Shown: positions 37,547-47,570, counted from the first letter of the stretch. The stretch: 64,000 nucleotides of DNA from Flavobacteriales bacterium (GCA_021741155.1 JAIOYP010000007.1:55216-119215); one strand, 5' to 3'. Made by a program: numbers and translations. The notes: a model not told the origin generated them from the sequence alone.

Positions 37547-38935
37547 CTATGGTCTCCTTTGGCAACTGTAAATATATTCTCCTGAACTTTTAGCCACAAT
37601 AAAATCGAACTTGAGAGAATCTTGTGGTGACGACATAAAAAGTTCGGTATTCATTGATTCCAGTTTCTTCTCAATATTTAGACAATTCAGATAAACTACC
37701 CGATAGGGTAAACTATCGTACCAAGCATAAAAGTTTATCATAGCCCCGACACCGCTAAAGCGCTCAGTATATATTGTGTCACAAGTTGAACAATAATTCA
37801 GTTGAGTGATTAATCTCTGCGCAGATTTGTCTGGCCCATTCACTTCGGACGTAACCATTCTATAAATAAGCGTTGTAAACGAAATTCCAAGGATTAAAAT
37901 CAAAACTAATTTAACGAGGCCGCCTTCAAACTTTGTAGAACGTGCTAGATGTAGTGTTCCGAATATGGCAAAAAGAGAAGTGAAATACGCAAAGTTTCTA
38001 GGAAAGGGAACAGTCATAACAAGCAAAACAAGCAATAGCGGTAAAAACGTAAATGCAACCCAATGCCATTTCAATTCCTCTGCCATCCCAACCATTCTTC
38101 GCCTATATAAAAAGATGGATATACCAGCCAGCGATAATAATACAGGACCGACATAGGCAACTAGATCCACAAAGAAGGATACGGAATTTTCAGTGGAAAT
38201 ATTCCAGAGCTTTCGGGTAAGGCCAACTGAATTATTTGTCAAGAATTCTAATCCTGAGTATTTAAGAACCGGGAGGTAAAGCAATGTAGTGGTGAAGGTT
38301 ACGATTGCTCCAAAAGCAAAAACTCTCCAAAATAGTTGAGTGGTCGGGAAGCTGCGGACCCTGAACAGTAAAATCGCAATTATCGATACAAAGGGAAACA
38401 GGAATGTGGGAAGAGTAAAGAACCCGAAAGAACAAACCACAATTAAAAGAGCCCAAAGTCTTAAATTATCAATGCCATCAGGAAGGCGTATTATCTTCAA
38501 AGTAATTAAGTAACTCCACAGAATAAAGAGACACTGAAGACCATATCCTCTTGCGTGCGTTAAATAATAAAGACCTCCAAGAGAGCTTATCCAAGCCATC
38601 ACCGCAAAGAGTGACCAAAAAGTGGATGCGTACATCCGAACTATGCGATAAATGATTGCGCCACACCCTAAACCCGCCAGTAACGAGGGTATTCTAATTG
38701 CGACAAAGGGATGGAGAGGTAGCTTTACTGCTAGTATTGAAAACAAAGAATAAAGCACATGATTGTTAGGGTCTGAATAGACTGAAACAGCAATTTTCCA
38801 CCCCTTTGAAACAAAATACCTATACGTAATTGCCTCATCCATATGAAGTGGGAGCGTAATAATCACCAAAAGCACCACTAAATAACAAGCCGAAATTAAG
38901 ACCGCTAAAAGCTGCGTAATGGCTCTATTAGTCAT
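37547..38935 (-). CDS. GT-C membrane glycosyltransferase (PNNH type)
   Basis: 462 residues, about 11 membrane segments. The first extracytoplasmic loop has MDEAITYRY (Asp33-Glu34) and then DPNNHVLYS (PNNH 56-59). The same pair of motifs is found in the 612-residue GT-C enzyme at 42006 (FDESITFFY and DANNHILNS), so the two form one subfamily distinct from the jelly-roll-bearing pair. The C-terminal about 80 residues are soluble and carry a CNYCSTCD-like cysteine pair. The first eight bases overlap the preceding GT2 stop, so it is coupled to a donor synthase. Confidence 0.75.
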   Translation of the reverse strand: MTNRAITQLLAVLISACYLVVLLVIITLPLHMDEAITYRYFVSKGWKIAVSVYSDPNNHVLYSLFSILAVKLPLHPFVAIRIPSLLAGLGCGAIIYRIVRMYASTFWSLFAVMAWISSLGGLYYLTHARGYGLQCLFILWSYLITLKIIRLPDGIDNLRLWALLIVVCSFGFFTLPTFLFPFVSIIAILLFRVRSFPTTQLFWRVFAFGAIVTFTTTLLYLPVLKYSGLEFLTNNSVGLTRKLWNISTENSVSFFVDLVAYVGPVLLSLAGISIFLYRRRMVGMAEELKWHWVAFTFLPLLLVLLVMTVPFPRNFAYFTSLFAIFGTLHLARSTKFEGGLVKLVLILILGISFTTLIYRMVTSEVNGPDKSAQRLITQLNYCSTCDTIYTERFSGVGAMINFYAWYDSLPYRVVYLNCLNIEKKLESMNTELFMSSPQDSLKFDFIVAKSSGEYIYSCQRRP

Positions 38936-39869
38936 CCTTGGAAGGACTGTTGGTTTCCTTGACCAAATAAAGAGGTCGTTGCTTTACGTTATTACTTATT
39001 CTTCCGATGTATTCGCCAATGATTCCAACACAAATAAGTTGGATGCCACCGATGAACAAAACGCTGAGCATCAACGATGTCCAACCCGGTTCATACACCT
39101 TCAAAATGAAGCGCGAATATAGGGCATAGAGCATGAGAATGAATGAGATTCCCGAAACGGCAAAACCTAGGATGCTTGCCATTTTGAGAGGGAAATTGGA
39201 GAACGAGGTGATGCCGTCCAACGCAAACCGAATCATTTTGCGCCACGTGTATCCTGTGTCGCCCGCGTTGCGTTCGTCTCTATCGTACTCAACAAACGTT
39301 TGATTGAATCCCATCCAAGCAATTTGTCCACGAAGGAATTTCTCCTTTTCTGGCATTTGTTGCAACACGGTAAGCACTCTTCTCGAAATCACCCTAAAAT
39401 CGCCCGTATCAACCGGAATTTTTACGGATGTAATTTTGTCCAAAATGCGATAGAACCATTTTGCGGTCTGCCTTTTCATAAAGCCTTCACCCTTACGAGC
39501 CTTACGCTTGGCGTAAACTACATCGTAGCCTACATTCATCTTGCTCAGAAGGTCGGCTATCAACTCAGGTGGGTCTTGCAGGTCGGCATCAATAATGATG
39601 ATGCGTTCTCCTTTGCAATGGTCTAATCCAGCTGTGACTGCAATTTGGTGTCCGAAGTTCCGACTCAAATCAACAAAAGCTACGTGTTTGTGCTCATTAG
39701 AAAGCTGTTTCAATAGCTCTATAGAGCCATCAACACTGCCATCATTCACAAAAACAAACTCGAAACTACTGAGATTCAAACCAGCGAAAACCGTAGAAAG
39801 CCGCCCGTAAAGCGTGGGAATGTTTTTCTCCTCGTTATAAATCGGTATGACTACGGAAACATCCATCAA
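38928..39869 (-). CDS. GT2 glycosyltransferase, GtrB/ArnC-like polyprenyl-phosphate sugar transferase
   Basis: 313 residues. The GT-A domain has VIPIYNEEKN (7-16), VNDGSVDGS (41-49) and DADLQDPPE (94-102), then two C-terminal membrane segments (about 230-255 and 268-295), as in bactoprenol glucosyltransferase GtrB. These enzymes attach glucose or an amino sugar to undecaprenyl phosphate, which a flippase or GT-C partner uses on the outer side. It begins directly after the scoB stop (zero gap) and ends eight bases inside the next GT-C gene. Confidence 0.9.
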   Translation of the reverse strand: MMDVSVVIPIYNEEKNIPTLYGRLSTVFAGLNLSSFEFVFVNDGSVDGSIELLKQLSNEHKHVAFVDLSRNFGHQIAVTAGLDHCKGERIIIIDADLQDPPELIADLLSKMNVGYDVVYAKRKARKGEGFMKRQTAKWFYRILDKITSVKIPVDTGDFRVISRRVLTVLQQMPEKEKFLRGQIAWMGFNQTFVEYDRDERNAGDTGYTWRKMIRFALDGITSFSNFPLKMASILGFAVSGISFILMLYALYSRFILKVYEPGWTSLMLSVLFIGGIQLICVGIIGEYIGRISNNVKQRPLYLVKETNSPSKDD

Positions 39870-40523
39870 TCAAAGACGCATTTCTGGAATTTCTCCTTCA
39901 ATCACCAATCTTCCTTCGGTTGCATTCTTAATCTCTTCCACAGAAACTCCTGGCGCGCGCTCAATTAGCTTGAATCCGTCAGGCGTGATATCAAGAACGG
40001 CCATATCTGTAACCACTCGCTTCACGCAGCCAACGCCTGTTATTGGCAACGAACATTTCGTCAGAAGCTTGCTTTCTCCCTCTCGGTTGGCGTGCATCAT
40101 GGCAACGATGATATTCTCTGCCGAGGCCACCAAATCCATCGCTCCACCCATTCCCTTCACCATCTTCCCGGGAATCTTCCAGTTGGCAATGTCACCTGTT
40201 TCCGAAACTTCCATCGCGCCAAGCACCGTAAGCTGTACGTGCTGTCCGCGAATCATCGCAAAACTCGTAGCCGAATCGAAGAACGCGGCACCTGCCCTTG
40301 CGGTGATGGTTTGCTTGCCAGCATTGATGAGGTCTGCGTCTTCATCTCCATCAAATGGAAACGGGCCCATGCCTAAAATTCCATTCTCAGATTGGAATTC
40401 AACTTCAATCCCTTCAGGAATGTAATTAGCAACCAAGGTTGGAATTCCGATACCGAGGTTGACGTAATAACCGTCTTTCAATTCCTGTGCAATTCGCTGC
40501 GCGATCTGGTTCTTATTGAGCAT
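39870..40523 (-). CDS. scoB: 3-oxoacid CoA-transferase subunit B
   Basis: 217 residues of the beta subunit of a heteromeric family I CoA transferase. It has GIGIPT (24-29) and the catalytic-Glu motif SENGILG (Glu46) that forms the acyl-glutamate intermediate. The enzyme moves CoA between succinyl-CoA (or acetyl-CoA) and a 3-oxoacid. Its alpha subunit gene lies 3.3 kb upstream at 43841-44539, with two GT-C genes between. It overlaps the upstream glycosyltransferase by 11 nt and abuts the downstream one, so it is inside the array rather than at its edge. Confidence 0.93.
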   Translation of the reverse strand: MLNKNQIAQRIAQELKDGYYVNLGIGIPTLVANYIPEGIEVEFQSENGILGMGPFPFDGDEDADLINAGKQTITARAGAAFFDSATSFAMIRGQHVQLTVLGAMEVSETGDIANWKIPGKMVKGMGGAMDLVASAENIIVAMMHANREGESKLLTKCSLPITGVGCVKRVVTDMAVLDITPDGFKLIERAPGVSVEEIKNATEGRLVIEGEIPEMRL

Positions 40524-42009
40524 GAAGTCTGTAAACGTAAAGTTGCTTGTGTTGTCCTATTTGCTGATAAAAGTAGTGCTTAAACTCGGGATCGGACAGA
40601 ATGGTGGTGTCGTTGAGAACCGCATAATTGCACCTTTCCAACCAATTGTGGATGCGCTGCGGATCCATCTGCGCATGAGCAACGCTTCCTTTCCTATTCA
40701 TCAAATACAGCGAATTGTTGAACGATTCGTCTTGGTAGCTGAAAACGCGGTCTTGGTACGATACGCCCATCTCACTCAAGGCTTCCTCCAAATCATGATA
40801 CTTTGAATATACCTCCTCACTGTGATTCCATCTACTCTTTATGCTGCGATGAATGTGAATAGAGTAGTAATTGATGAGAACGATTACCCCTGCAAATACC
40901 GCTGCACTAATCCATTTTGGAAGTGGAAAACTCAGGAATATCTTGAAGAGCCACGCCAGATGAAACAGGAACGTACCCTGAAAAGGCACCCAGTAATACG
41001 TGTGTGTTGGGGCTTTATCAAAGAGCAAAAAGAACATGGCGATGAAACTGGCATACAACCCAAGAATTGCAAAGCCAAGGAACCTATCTGCTTTACGAAC
41101 AAACACAAGTCCGATGATGGTGGCGATGGAAAGAAACCACCAGAAACCTGTTGCATAAAACTGCTCTTTGAACACAAAAAGTGTTTCGAGCCCGTTCAAA
41201 AAACTCTCGATTGATTCGGGAGGAAGCGGTGTAAGCAGAAAGGTGAATGTGTGATGGTTTTCATTCACCGCTCTCGCATACAGAACCCAACTTGCAACGG
41301 CAACAAGTGCTAAAATTGTGGGAATGATGATGGTTTTCAGTCGCACCATGAAAGATTTCACCGATAAATCCTGAATGAGAAATGCAGCCAACACTGGTAA
41401 AATCAGCGCTACACTGGTCAGTTTTAGAAGTCCTGCTAGCGCGAACAGAACGCCAAAAGCCACGAGGTCGAGTTTTCGCTGGTTTGGTTTCAGCAGAAAG
41501 TATAACGCCATCAACACAAAGGCCAAGGCAGGGCCATCGGGTAGGAACGAAAAGGAATAGAGAACGATATTGGGCGAAGCAAACCACAATGCTGTGACTA
41601 TGGCTGCCCACCATCGCGAGCCAATCAAAATCACCATCAGCTTATAAGCGAATGGTATTCCAAGCAAGGTCAGAAAAAGGACAAACAGCCGATGGTAAGC
41701 TTCATTGAAGCCAAAAGCTTTGTAGAGTTTGGAAACCGTGTACGGAATGAGCGGAAACTCACCTGCGGTTATTCCTTCATCATCAAAAGACGTTTGATGA
41801 CAGCGCGGCAACAAAAACGGGGCATCATCCATGTAATACGTAAGCGCCATGGAAGCTCGATCTATCTGTGCCCAAAGGTGCTCACCAACCGGACGTTGCT
41901 CAAGTTTTGGCAACACATCTGCCTTATCAAATGCAAACAGTACCCAGAACAGCACGAATAAAGGCGGAAGCCACTTGCTGACAATGGATTCCCAATGAGG
42001 TAATCTCAT
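40513..42009 (-). CDS. GT-C membrane glycosyltransferase (ArnT/PMT-like)
   Basis: 498 residues with about 11 membrane segments. The first loop has DRASMAL and FDDEGITAGEFPLIPY, the acidic loop and GEFP of the ArnT/PMT-like GT-C family, and PDGPALAF later. The soluble C-terminal about 100 residues are basic and aromatic (YSKYHDLEEALSEMGVSYQD). It likely transfers a sugar from polyprenyl phosphate to an acceptor in the periplasm. It overlaps the upstream GT-C gene (ATGA at 42006-42009) and the scoB start by 11 nt. Confidence 0.75.
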   Translation of the reverse strand: MRLPHWESIVSKWLPPLFVLFWVLFAFDKADVLPKLEQRPVGEHLWAQIDRASMALTYYMDDAPFLLPRCHQTSFDDEGITAGEFPLIPYTVSKLYKAFGFNEAYHRLFVLFLTLLGIPFAYKLMVILIGSRWWAAIVTALWFASPNIVLYSFSFLPDGPALAFVLMALYFLLKPNQRKLDLVAFGVLFALAGLLKLTSVALILPVLAAFLIQDLSVKSFMVRLKTIIIPTILALVAVASWVLYARAVNENHHTFTFLLTPLPPESIESFLNGLETLFVFKEQFYATGFWWFLSIATIIGLVFVRKADRFLGFAILGLYASFIAMFFLLFDKAPTHTYYWVPFQGTFLFHLAWLFKIFLSFPLPKWISAAVFAGVIVLINYYSIHIHRSIKSRWNHSEEVYSKYHDLEEALSEMGVSYQDRVFSYQDESFNNSLYLMNRKGSVAHAQMDPQRIHNWLERCNYAVLNDTTILSDPEFKHYFYQQIGQHKQLYVYRLHAQ

Positions 42010-43844
42010 TCCGCTAATGTTGCGTCACTTTTATCTGGAAGGATTTCATACAATCCAACCGTTGTTTTTCCAAAGGCAATCGGTCGTTGTTTGATGTTCC
42101 AATAATAGAGCTTGAGATACACACCATCTTCTGGAATGTTTCGCAGCATGAGCGTGTGATCAAAAATTTGACCCTGCTTCCAAGAAGTGCGAATCCAATG
42201 AGTAAACAGATTGACCATTATCTGCGATTTGCCGTCCTTGTCATAAACCTCCGCCACAATCCAACCCGGAAGTGGCTCTGGAATGTCTGTCATTTGCACT
42301 TGAATGCGCCAAATCAAGTCTTTACCGCCTATCGAATCCACGTTTCCTTGAAACAGCGAATAATACTCATCGGCAGATGACTCTTTGGGACTCAATTCAT
42401 TGGAAAAGACAAGCGCCTTTTCTCTTTTGATTTTCCTTTCGAGAAGGTACTGGTCGGATGGTTTGTGATAGGCAATCGTATCATACTTGTCCCAAGCGCC
42501 TTCCTCTTTTAGGTCTGCAATCTGAAAATCCGCCTCATCACCTCGGTAAGCGTCTTGCTGTAAAAGATGCAGCCTATCTCCGCCTCTTAGATTGTAGTAG
42601 TAGAACGGAATTCGCTTTAGGTGATACCCGGTAATGGTTGGCATGCTTCCTTTATCTGTTCTATGGGCAATTTCATCATAGAAATCCTTTACGGCTGAAT
42701 CGCCTTTCCATAAAACCGCATGTGTTGTATTCATTGAAAGGGCAAACCCAGCTGGAAACAGAAGCAGCGGCAGCAAGGCTGTGTAAGCAAGTATTCTATT
42801 CCGACCAAACCATTTTTGGTTTTCTACAACCGCGTTGATGGTAAAAACCAGTGCCAACGGAAGGAAAATCAAGTAATACATTCCCACTCTATCTTCCGGA
42901 AAATTGACCTCAAAAAGCCAATTCAGCATAAGGTTGGCAACCACGCTGGCGAAAAGGAGATACGCAAAGAACAACTCATGCCTTAACTCCTTTTTGATGA
43001 ATTGATAGACCAAAAGCGAAGTGGCAATGACGATTGAAATTGCTGTTATCGGAACGAAAACAAGAATCACTTCTGCCAACGGGCCAAATCCATTTTCCGC
43101 CAATGATTTGACTGTGATTTCCCAAAAACCAGCACCCGATCCATAGTAAAGAAGTCCCAATTCTTTCATTTGGAACGAGAGATCCGCAAACCAATAAATG
43201 CAATAGCTGTTCGCCAACCAAATTACCACTTGAGCAATCTGAATCCTTTCCCTTTTGACCAGCAGCCAGACCGGAATCCATCCCCACAAAAGCAAATTGA
43301 TTGTGAGCAATGATAGGTTTGCCAGTGTGGCCAATTGCATGGCCGCAATTCCAATCAGCAGGTATAAAAAGCTAGCTGTCTGATTCATCCATTTCTGAAT
43401 GAAATAAATGGCTGGAAGCAGCAACGCCATCGACATTCCGTAACCTCTTGTATAGCCAAGAAATTCGATGGTGAAGTGGCTGAAAATCAGTGCCAAAAAA
43501 AGTACCCAACGCGGCCATTTATTCTTGAGCTGAAAGCTAATCAAGTACGAAAATCCTAAATAAAGCATGGCCGAAAGAACGTTCGGCAAGCGAATGGCAA
43601 ATTCGGAATCTCCATAAAGAGAGTGACTGATGGAGCCTAAAAAGGAATTAAGAATATGGTTGTTGGCGTCCCAATGCGCTATGCCGGGCCAGCATTCTCC
43701 TTGATGAATGTAGTAGAAGAAGGTGATGGATTCATCAAAACTGAGCGGCACAAATGCTGCCCGAACAGCCACATAGACAAACACACAGGCCATAAGCCCA
43801 AAAGCAAGGCTCTTTTCCAAATCGAGCTTGCCAGCTAAACTCAC
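42006..43844 (-). CDS. GT-C membrane glycosyltransferase (PNNH type, with extra C-terminal domain)
   Basis: 612 residues. The GT-C core (to about 430) has FDESITFFY (Asp37-Glu38) and DANNHILNS (NNH 61-63). About 180 residues follow as a soluble domain ([19 protein letters not shown], then [19 protein letters not shown]), beta-rich, similar in position to those of the other two long paralogues. Its ATG overlaps the scoA stop (ATGA at 43841-43844), linking a glycosyltransferase directly to a CoA transferase subunit. Confidence 0.75.
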   Translation of the reverse strand: MSLAGKLDLEKSLAFGLMACVFVYVAVRAAFVPLSFDESITFFYYIHQGECWPGIAHWDANNHILNSFLGSISHSLYGDSEFAIRLPNVLSAMLYLGFSYLISFQLKNKWPRWVLFLALIFSHFTIEFLGYTRGYGMSMALLLPAIYFIQKWMNQTASFLYLLIGIAAMQLATLANLSLLTINLLLWGWIPVWLLVKRERIQIAQVVIWLANSYCIYWFADLSFQMKELGLLYYGSGAGFWEITVKSLAENGFGPLAEVILVFVPITAISIVIATSLLVYQFIKKELRHELFFAYLLFASVVANLMLNWLFEVNFPEDRVGMYYLIFLPLALVFTINAVVENQKWFGRNRILAYTALLPLLLFPAGFALSMNTTHAVLWKGDSAVKDFYDEIAHRTDKGSMPTITGYHLKRIPFYYYNLRGGDRLHLLQQDAYRGDEADFQIADLKEEGAWDKYDTIAYHKPSDQYLLERKIKREKALVFSNELSPKESSADEYYSLFQGNVDSIGGKDLIWRIQVQMTDIPEPLPGWIVAEVYDKDGKSQIMVNLFTHWIRTSWKQGQIFDHTLMLRNIPEDGVYLKLYYWNIKQRPIAFGKTTVGLYEILPDKSDATLAE

Positions 43845-44539
43845 GACCGTGCTCTTACCGTTCGCTGTTCAATTCGCTTTTCGAATTTCTCTCCTTGAAA
43901 AATGCGGTTAACGAAAATCCCTGGCGTGTGGATGAAATTCGGGTCTAATTCTCCAGGTTCAACAAGTTCTTCAACCTCCGCAATGGTAATCTTTCCAGCC
44001 ATTGCCATCATTGGGTTGAAATTGCGTGCAGTGCCTTTGTAGATGAGGTTTCCAAGATGATCGCCTTTCCATGCTTTTACGATGGCGTAATCTGCTGTCA
44101 AGGCTGATTCTAAAATATGTGGCTTGCCATTGAAAACACGCACTTCTTTGCCTTCGGCCACTTCGGTTCCATAACCAGCAGGGGTGAAAAATGCTGGAAT
44201 TCCTGCACCACCAGCACGGCATCTTTCGGCCAACGAGCCTTGCGGAATGAGTTCCACTTCCATCTCGCCACTCAGCATCAATTGTTCAAAAAGCGCATTC
44301 TCGCCAACGTAAGACGAAATCATCTTTCTAATCTGACGTTTTTGAAGCAAAAGTCCCAATCCAAAGTCATCCACTCCTGCATTGTTTGAAATGCAGGTAA
44401 GATTTTTCACGCCTAGTTTCACCAGTTCAGCAATGGTGTTTTCTGGAATTCCACAGAGGCCAAAACCGCCCAACATGAGGGTCATTCCATCTTCAATGCC
44501 TTTCAATGCCGCTTGCGGGCCGCTAACAACTTTGTTCAT
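43841..44539 (-). CDS. scoA: 3-oxoacid CoA-transferase subunit A
   Basis: 232 residues of the alpha subunit of a family I CoA transferase, with [11 protein letters not shown] (24-34) and the CoA-binding-type SNNAG. Normally the alpha and beta genes overlap; here they are 3.3 kb apart. The ATG directly follows the pbp1A stop (zero gap), and the stop overlaps the next gene. With the phasin-like protein at 51468 it hints at ketone or polyhydroxyalkanoate metabolism in the organism, but the link is only by presence. Confidence 0.93.
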   Translation of the reverse strand: MNKVVSGPQAALKGIEDGMTLMLGGFGLCGIPENTIAELVKLGVKNLTCISNNAGVDDFGLGLLLQKRQIRKMISSYVGENALFEQLMLSGEMEVELIPQGSLAERCRAGGAGIPAFFTPAGYGTEVAEGKEVRVFNGKPHILESALTADYAIVKAWKGDHLGNLIYKGTARNFNPMMAMAGKITIAEVEELVEPGELDPNFIHTPGIFVNRIFQGEKFEKRIEQRTVRARS

Positions 44540-47017
44540 CTAGAATTCGTATTCATTGTCATCAAACGAGTCGGGTTTGTTCCCGTGCAGTTTATCGTAC
44601 TTATTACAATCCAATTCTACTTTGAGTTCGCCAGCTGGTCGCTCAAATGGTCCAGTAGAAATACCAACGGTTTTGTCCTCATAAACCTGCGTCATGTAAA
44701 GCGCCCAAATGGGCAGTGCCATGGCGGCTCCTTGACCTTCCAAAATCGTTCTAAAATGGGCAGCACGGTCTTCACAACCAACCCAAACTCCTGTAACCAA
44801 ATCGGGTGTGTGACCCATAAACCATCCATCCGATTGATTCTGAGTTGTTCCTGTTTTTCCTGCAATCGGATAGTTAAGCTTGTATCTGTAACGAAGACGA
44901 ACGCCTGAGCCTGACTGAACCACGCCTTCCATCAAGTTAATCATGGTATAGGCGGTTTGCTCATCCATCACCTCATTGGTTTTTGGCACAAATTCTTCTA
45001 GCACGTTGCCTGCCTTATCTTCAATTCGGGTGATGATGACTGGCTCGGTGTAAACTCCCTGATTGGCAAATGTGCTGTGCGCTGCCACCATCTCATAAAC
45101 CGAAATACTTGGTGTTCCCAAGCAGATTGCTGGATAAGGATCAATTGCTGCCGTGATGCCCATTTTTCGCACGAGATCAATTACCGCCTGTGGACCAAAT
45201 TTCTTCATCACAAATGCCGTAACCATGTTCACCGAATTAGCAAGGGCCTTTTTAAGCGACATTTCCTGACCATTAAGTTTGTTGTCGGAGTTAGTCGGAG
45301 TCCAGTTCTGCGGTAGATTCCAGCGGTCTTTCTCAAACGTAACGGGAATGTTGAGCACCTTTTCGCATGGCGACCAGCCCTCTTGCATGGCAAGCGCATA
45401 CACGAATGGCTTGAATGTGGACCCAACCTGACGTGCGCCCTGCTTCACGTTATCGTACTTAAAATGCTTGTAATTGATGCCGCCAACCCACGCCCGTACA
45501 AATCCTGTATGTGGATCCATTGACATCAAGCCTGTTTGCAGAAAATGCTTGTAATAGCGCATAGAGTCCATTGGGGCTAGAACCGTATCAATCTCTCCAG
45601 CCCAAGAGAAAATGGTCATGTTAACCGGCTTCTTAAATTCTGCTTTTAGGGAATCATCAAACGGTTTCCATACCACTTGATAATCATCCCATGTTTTATC
45701 CAAGTCCGATTGAAGCTTGCTTGATTTCTTCTTGAGTTTGTCAATTTGATCTTTAATGTCTTCCTGCTCGTCCTCCTTTTGCATGCGGCCGGCTCGCTGG
45801 TACTCTTTGTAAAGCTGATCTATCTCAGATTCGTATTGGTTTTGTTCTCCTTTGTATACAAAATACTCGCGGTATCGCTTGCGGATATCTGCGCGTCTAT
45901 CCAATCGCACGTTGTATCGAGCTGAGCGTCTCATTGCCTGAAGCATGATTCCCTCAATCTCATCTTCGGTGACGCCTCTGAATGGTGCTGTTTTATTGTT
46001 CGCCTGATCCTTCCAAAATTTGGCCTGGTGTTCCGTAAGGTGGTCGGTCACAGCCTTCTCGGCATATTGCTGCAAGCGCGAATCGATAGTTGTATAGATT
46101 TTCAGACCATCTCGATAGAGGTCGTAATTGGTGCCATCGGGCTTAACGTGATTGGCGCACCACTTAGTGAGTTCGCTTCGCAGATGTTCGCGGAAATAGG
46201 TGGCGGAACCCAAGTTGTGGTCTGTACTTCGAAAATCCAATTCCAACGGAAGCGCATCCAACGAATCCATTTCTGCTTCGGTAAGGAAGCCATTACGCAT
46301 CATCTGCCCAAAAACAGTATTTCTTCTGTCACGCGTGAGTTCCAATCTCCTTTTTGGATTGAAAAGAGAAGGGTTTTTGAGCATTCCCACAAACACGGCT
46401 GCTTGCTCGATTTTCAACGAGTCTGGACTTGTGTTGAAGTAAACGTGGCTTGCGGATTTAATTCCAACCGCTCCGTTAATGAAATCGACCGTGTTCAGAT
46501 ACAAGGCCATAATCTCTTGTTTGGTATATCTGCGTTCTAGCCGCGTAGCAATAATCCATTCGGCAGGTTTCTGAACCAGCGCCCCGCCTCGTAAACTTCC
46601 ACGTGTTTCAAACAGATTTTTTGCCAACTGCTGTGTAACCGTACTACCTCCGCCTCTACTTCCAAGTAAGAAAATGGCACGTGCCAAACTGATAAAATCA
46701 ACTCCGCTATGTTGGTAGTAGCGTTCATCTTCGGTTGAAACAAGAGCATTCACCACATAAGGAGACAGCTCTTCAAACTTGATGTTTGATCGGTTCTGAA
46801 CGAAGTATGTTCCGAGTACTTTCTGGTCAGATGAATAAACTTCAGAGGCTAGATTGCTGTTTGGATTTTCGAGCTCTTCAAACGAGGGTAGTTGCCCCCA
46901 AAGACCCAAAGAAATCGTAAGAAGGTGAAACGCAATAAATAACGGGCCTGCCAACGCCAACAGCCAGAAATACAGAACGTATTTCCTCTTAATCGGAGTA
47001 TTCTTTTCCTGATCCAC
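44540..47017 (-). CDS. Penicillin-binding protein 1A, bifunctional transglycosylase/transpeptidase
   Basis: 825 residues from GTG 47017, which shares its G with the gldH stop (TAGTG); an ATG-like start at 47218 would add 67 residues inside gldH and is rejected. One membrane anchor (about 15-37) is followed by a GT51 domain with EDERYYQHSGVD and QQLAKNLFETRG, and a transpeptidase with GSTFKPF (SxxK), NSVNM (SxN) and AGKTGTT (KTG). Between them is a long charged coiled-coil insert (roughly residues 360-445). It polymerises and cross-links peptidoglycan. It follows gldH as in other Bacteroidota and precedes the glycosyltransferase array. Confidence 0.93.
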   Translation of the reverse strand: MDQEKNTPIKRKYVLYFWLLALAGPLFIAFHLLTISLGLWGQLPSFEELENPNSNLASEVYSSDQKVLGTYFVQNRSNIKFEELSPYVVNALVSTEDERYYQHSGVDFISLARAIFLLGSRGGGSTVTQQLAKNLFETRGSLRGGALVQKPAEWIIATRLERRYTKQEIMALYLNTVDFINGAVGIKSASHVYFNTSPDSLKIEQAAVFVGMLKNPSLFNPKRRLELTRDRRNTVFGQMMRNGFLTEAEMDSLDALPLELDFRSTDHNLGSATYFREHLRSELTKWCANHVKPDGTNYDLYRDGLKIYTTIDSRLQQYAEKAVTDHLTEHQAKFWKDQANNKTAPFRGVTEDEIEGIMLQAMRRSARYNVRLDRRADIRKRYREYFVYKGEQNQYESEIDQLYKEYQRAGRMQKEDEQEDIKDQIDKLKKKSSKLQSDLDKTWDDYQVVWKPFDDSLKAEFKKPVNMTIFSWAGEIDTVLAPMDSMRYYKHFLQTGLMSMDPHTGFVRAWVGGINYKHFKYDNVKQGARQVGSTFKPFVYALAMQEGWSPCEKVLNIPVTFEKDRWNLPQNWTPTNSDNKLNGQEMSLKKALANSVNMVTAFVMKKFGPQAVIDLVRKMGITAAIDPYPAICLGTPSISVYEMVAAHSTFANQGVYTEPVIITRIEDKAGNVLEEFVPKTNEVMDEQTAYTMINLMEGVVQSGSGVRLRYRYKLNYPIAGKTGTTQNQSDGWFMGHTPDLVTGVWVGCEDRAAHFRTILEGQGAAMALPIWALYMTQVYEDKTVGISTGPFERPAGELKVELDCNKYDKLHGNKPDSFDDNEYEF

Positions 47018-47490
47018 TACTTGTTCTTGTGTTTTTCGATGGTAATTCCCAAATCCAAAATCGAAGGTAATGCTTCGTTTCTCATACCTTGCTGGAAACC
47101 GAATGTGTATGTTCCCTCGTTGGGAAATCGGATGTTCTGTTTGAAGAGAATGTGGTTGTCTAGCACATCGCCCAAACCAGTTCCGAGCCAACGGCCAGAT
47201 TGGTCTGCCAAAAAGCATTCAACGGTATCAATGGCGCTTTTTCCTGAAGGAAAAGTAGTGTTTACAAACATGAAAATGTTGGCGTATTGATAAGTAGCCT
47301 CGTTGCGGAGGTCGATGTAAAAATCGTAGCCCTCCATGGTATCTGTAACCTCCACTTCGAACGAAATCGTATTTCCAATCTCCCAAATTTTGTTAGGAAC
47401 AGGTTTGCTTTCCTGAAACAGGCTTTCGTGACACCCAACAAGTGCAAGAATAGCCAATGCTCCAAAAAACAGCCGAAATCTATTTTGCAT
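47017..47490 (-). CDS. gldH: Gliding motility lipoprotein GldH
   Basis: 157 residues from ATG 47490. Lipobox LVGC (Cys20) is followed by HESLFQESKPVPN, then a beta-rich domain with FEVEVTDT and YQYANIFMF that matches GldH. GldH is an envelope lipoprotein needed for gliding and for some T9SS function in Flavobacterium. It is usually found between a RicT-like gene and pbp1A, as here. Its TAG overlaps the pbp1A GTG by one base. Confidence 0.85.
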   Translation of the reverse strand: MQNRFRLFFGALAILALVGCHESLFQESKPVPNKIWEIGNTISFEVEVTDTMEGYDFYIDLRNEATYQYANIFMFVNTTFPSGKSAIDTVECFLADQSGRWLGTGLGDVLDNHILFKQNIRFPNEGTYTFGFQQGMRNEALPSILDLGITIEKHKNK

Positions 47491-47570
47491 TAGACGAGTG
47501 TATGTGCATACCAAAAGCGCTTGTATCGATTTGATTATCTGATGTTTTCCATATCCATTGAAACATGTTT

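Noticed and set aside
39847..40425. 192-residue plus-strand frame opposite scoB
   Set aside because: Antisense to a catalytically intact CoA transferase subunit; low-complexity Ser/Pro content.
46594..46609. CACGTG site inside pbp1A considered as a third parS
   Set aside because: Only 11 of 16 bases match, so it is no better than chance around CACGTG.
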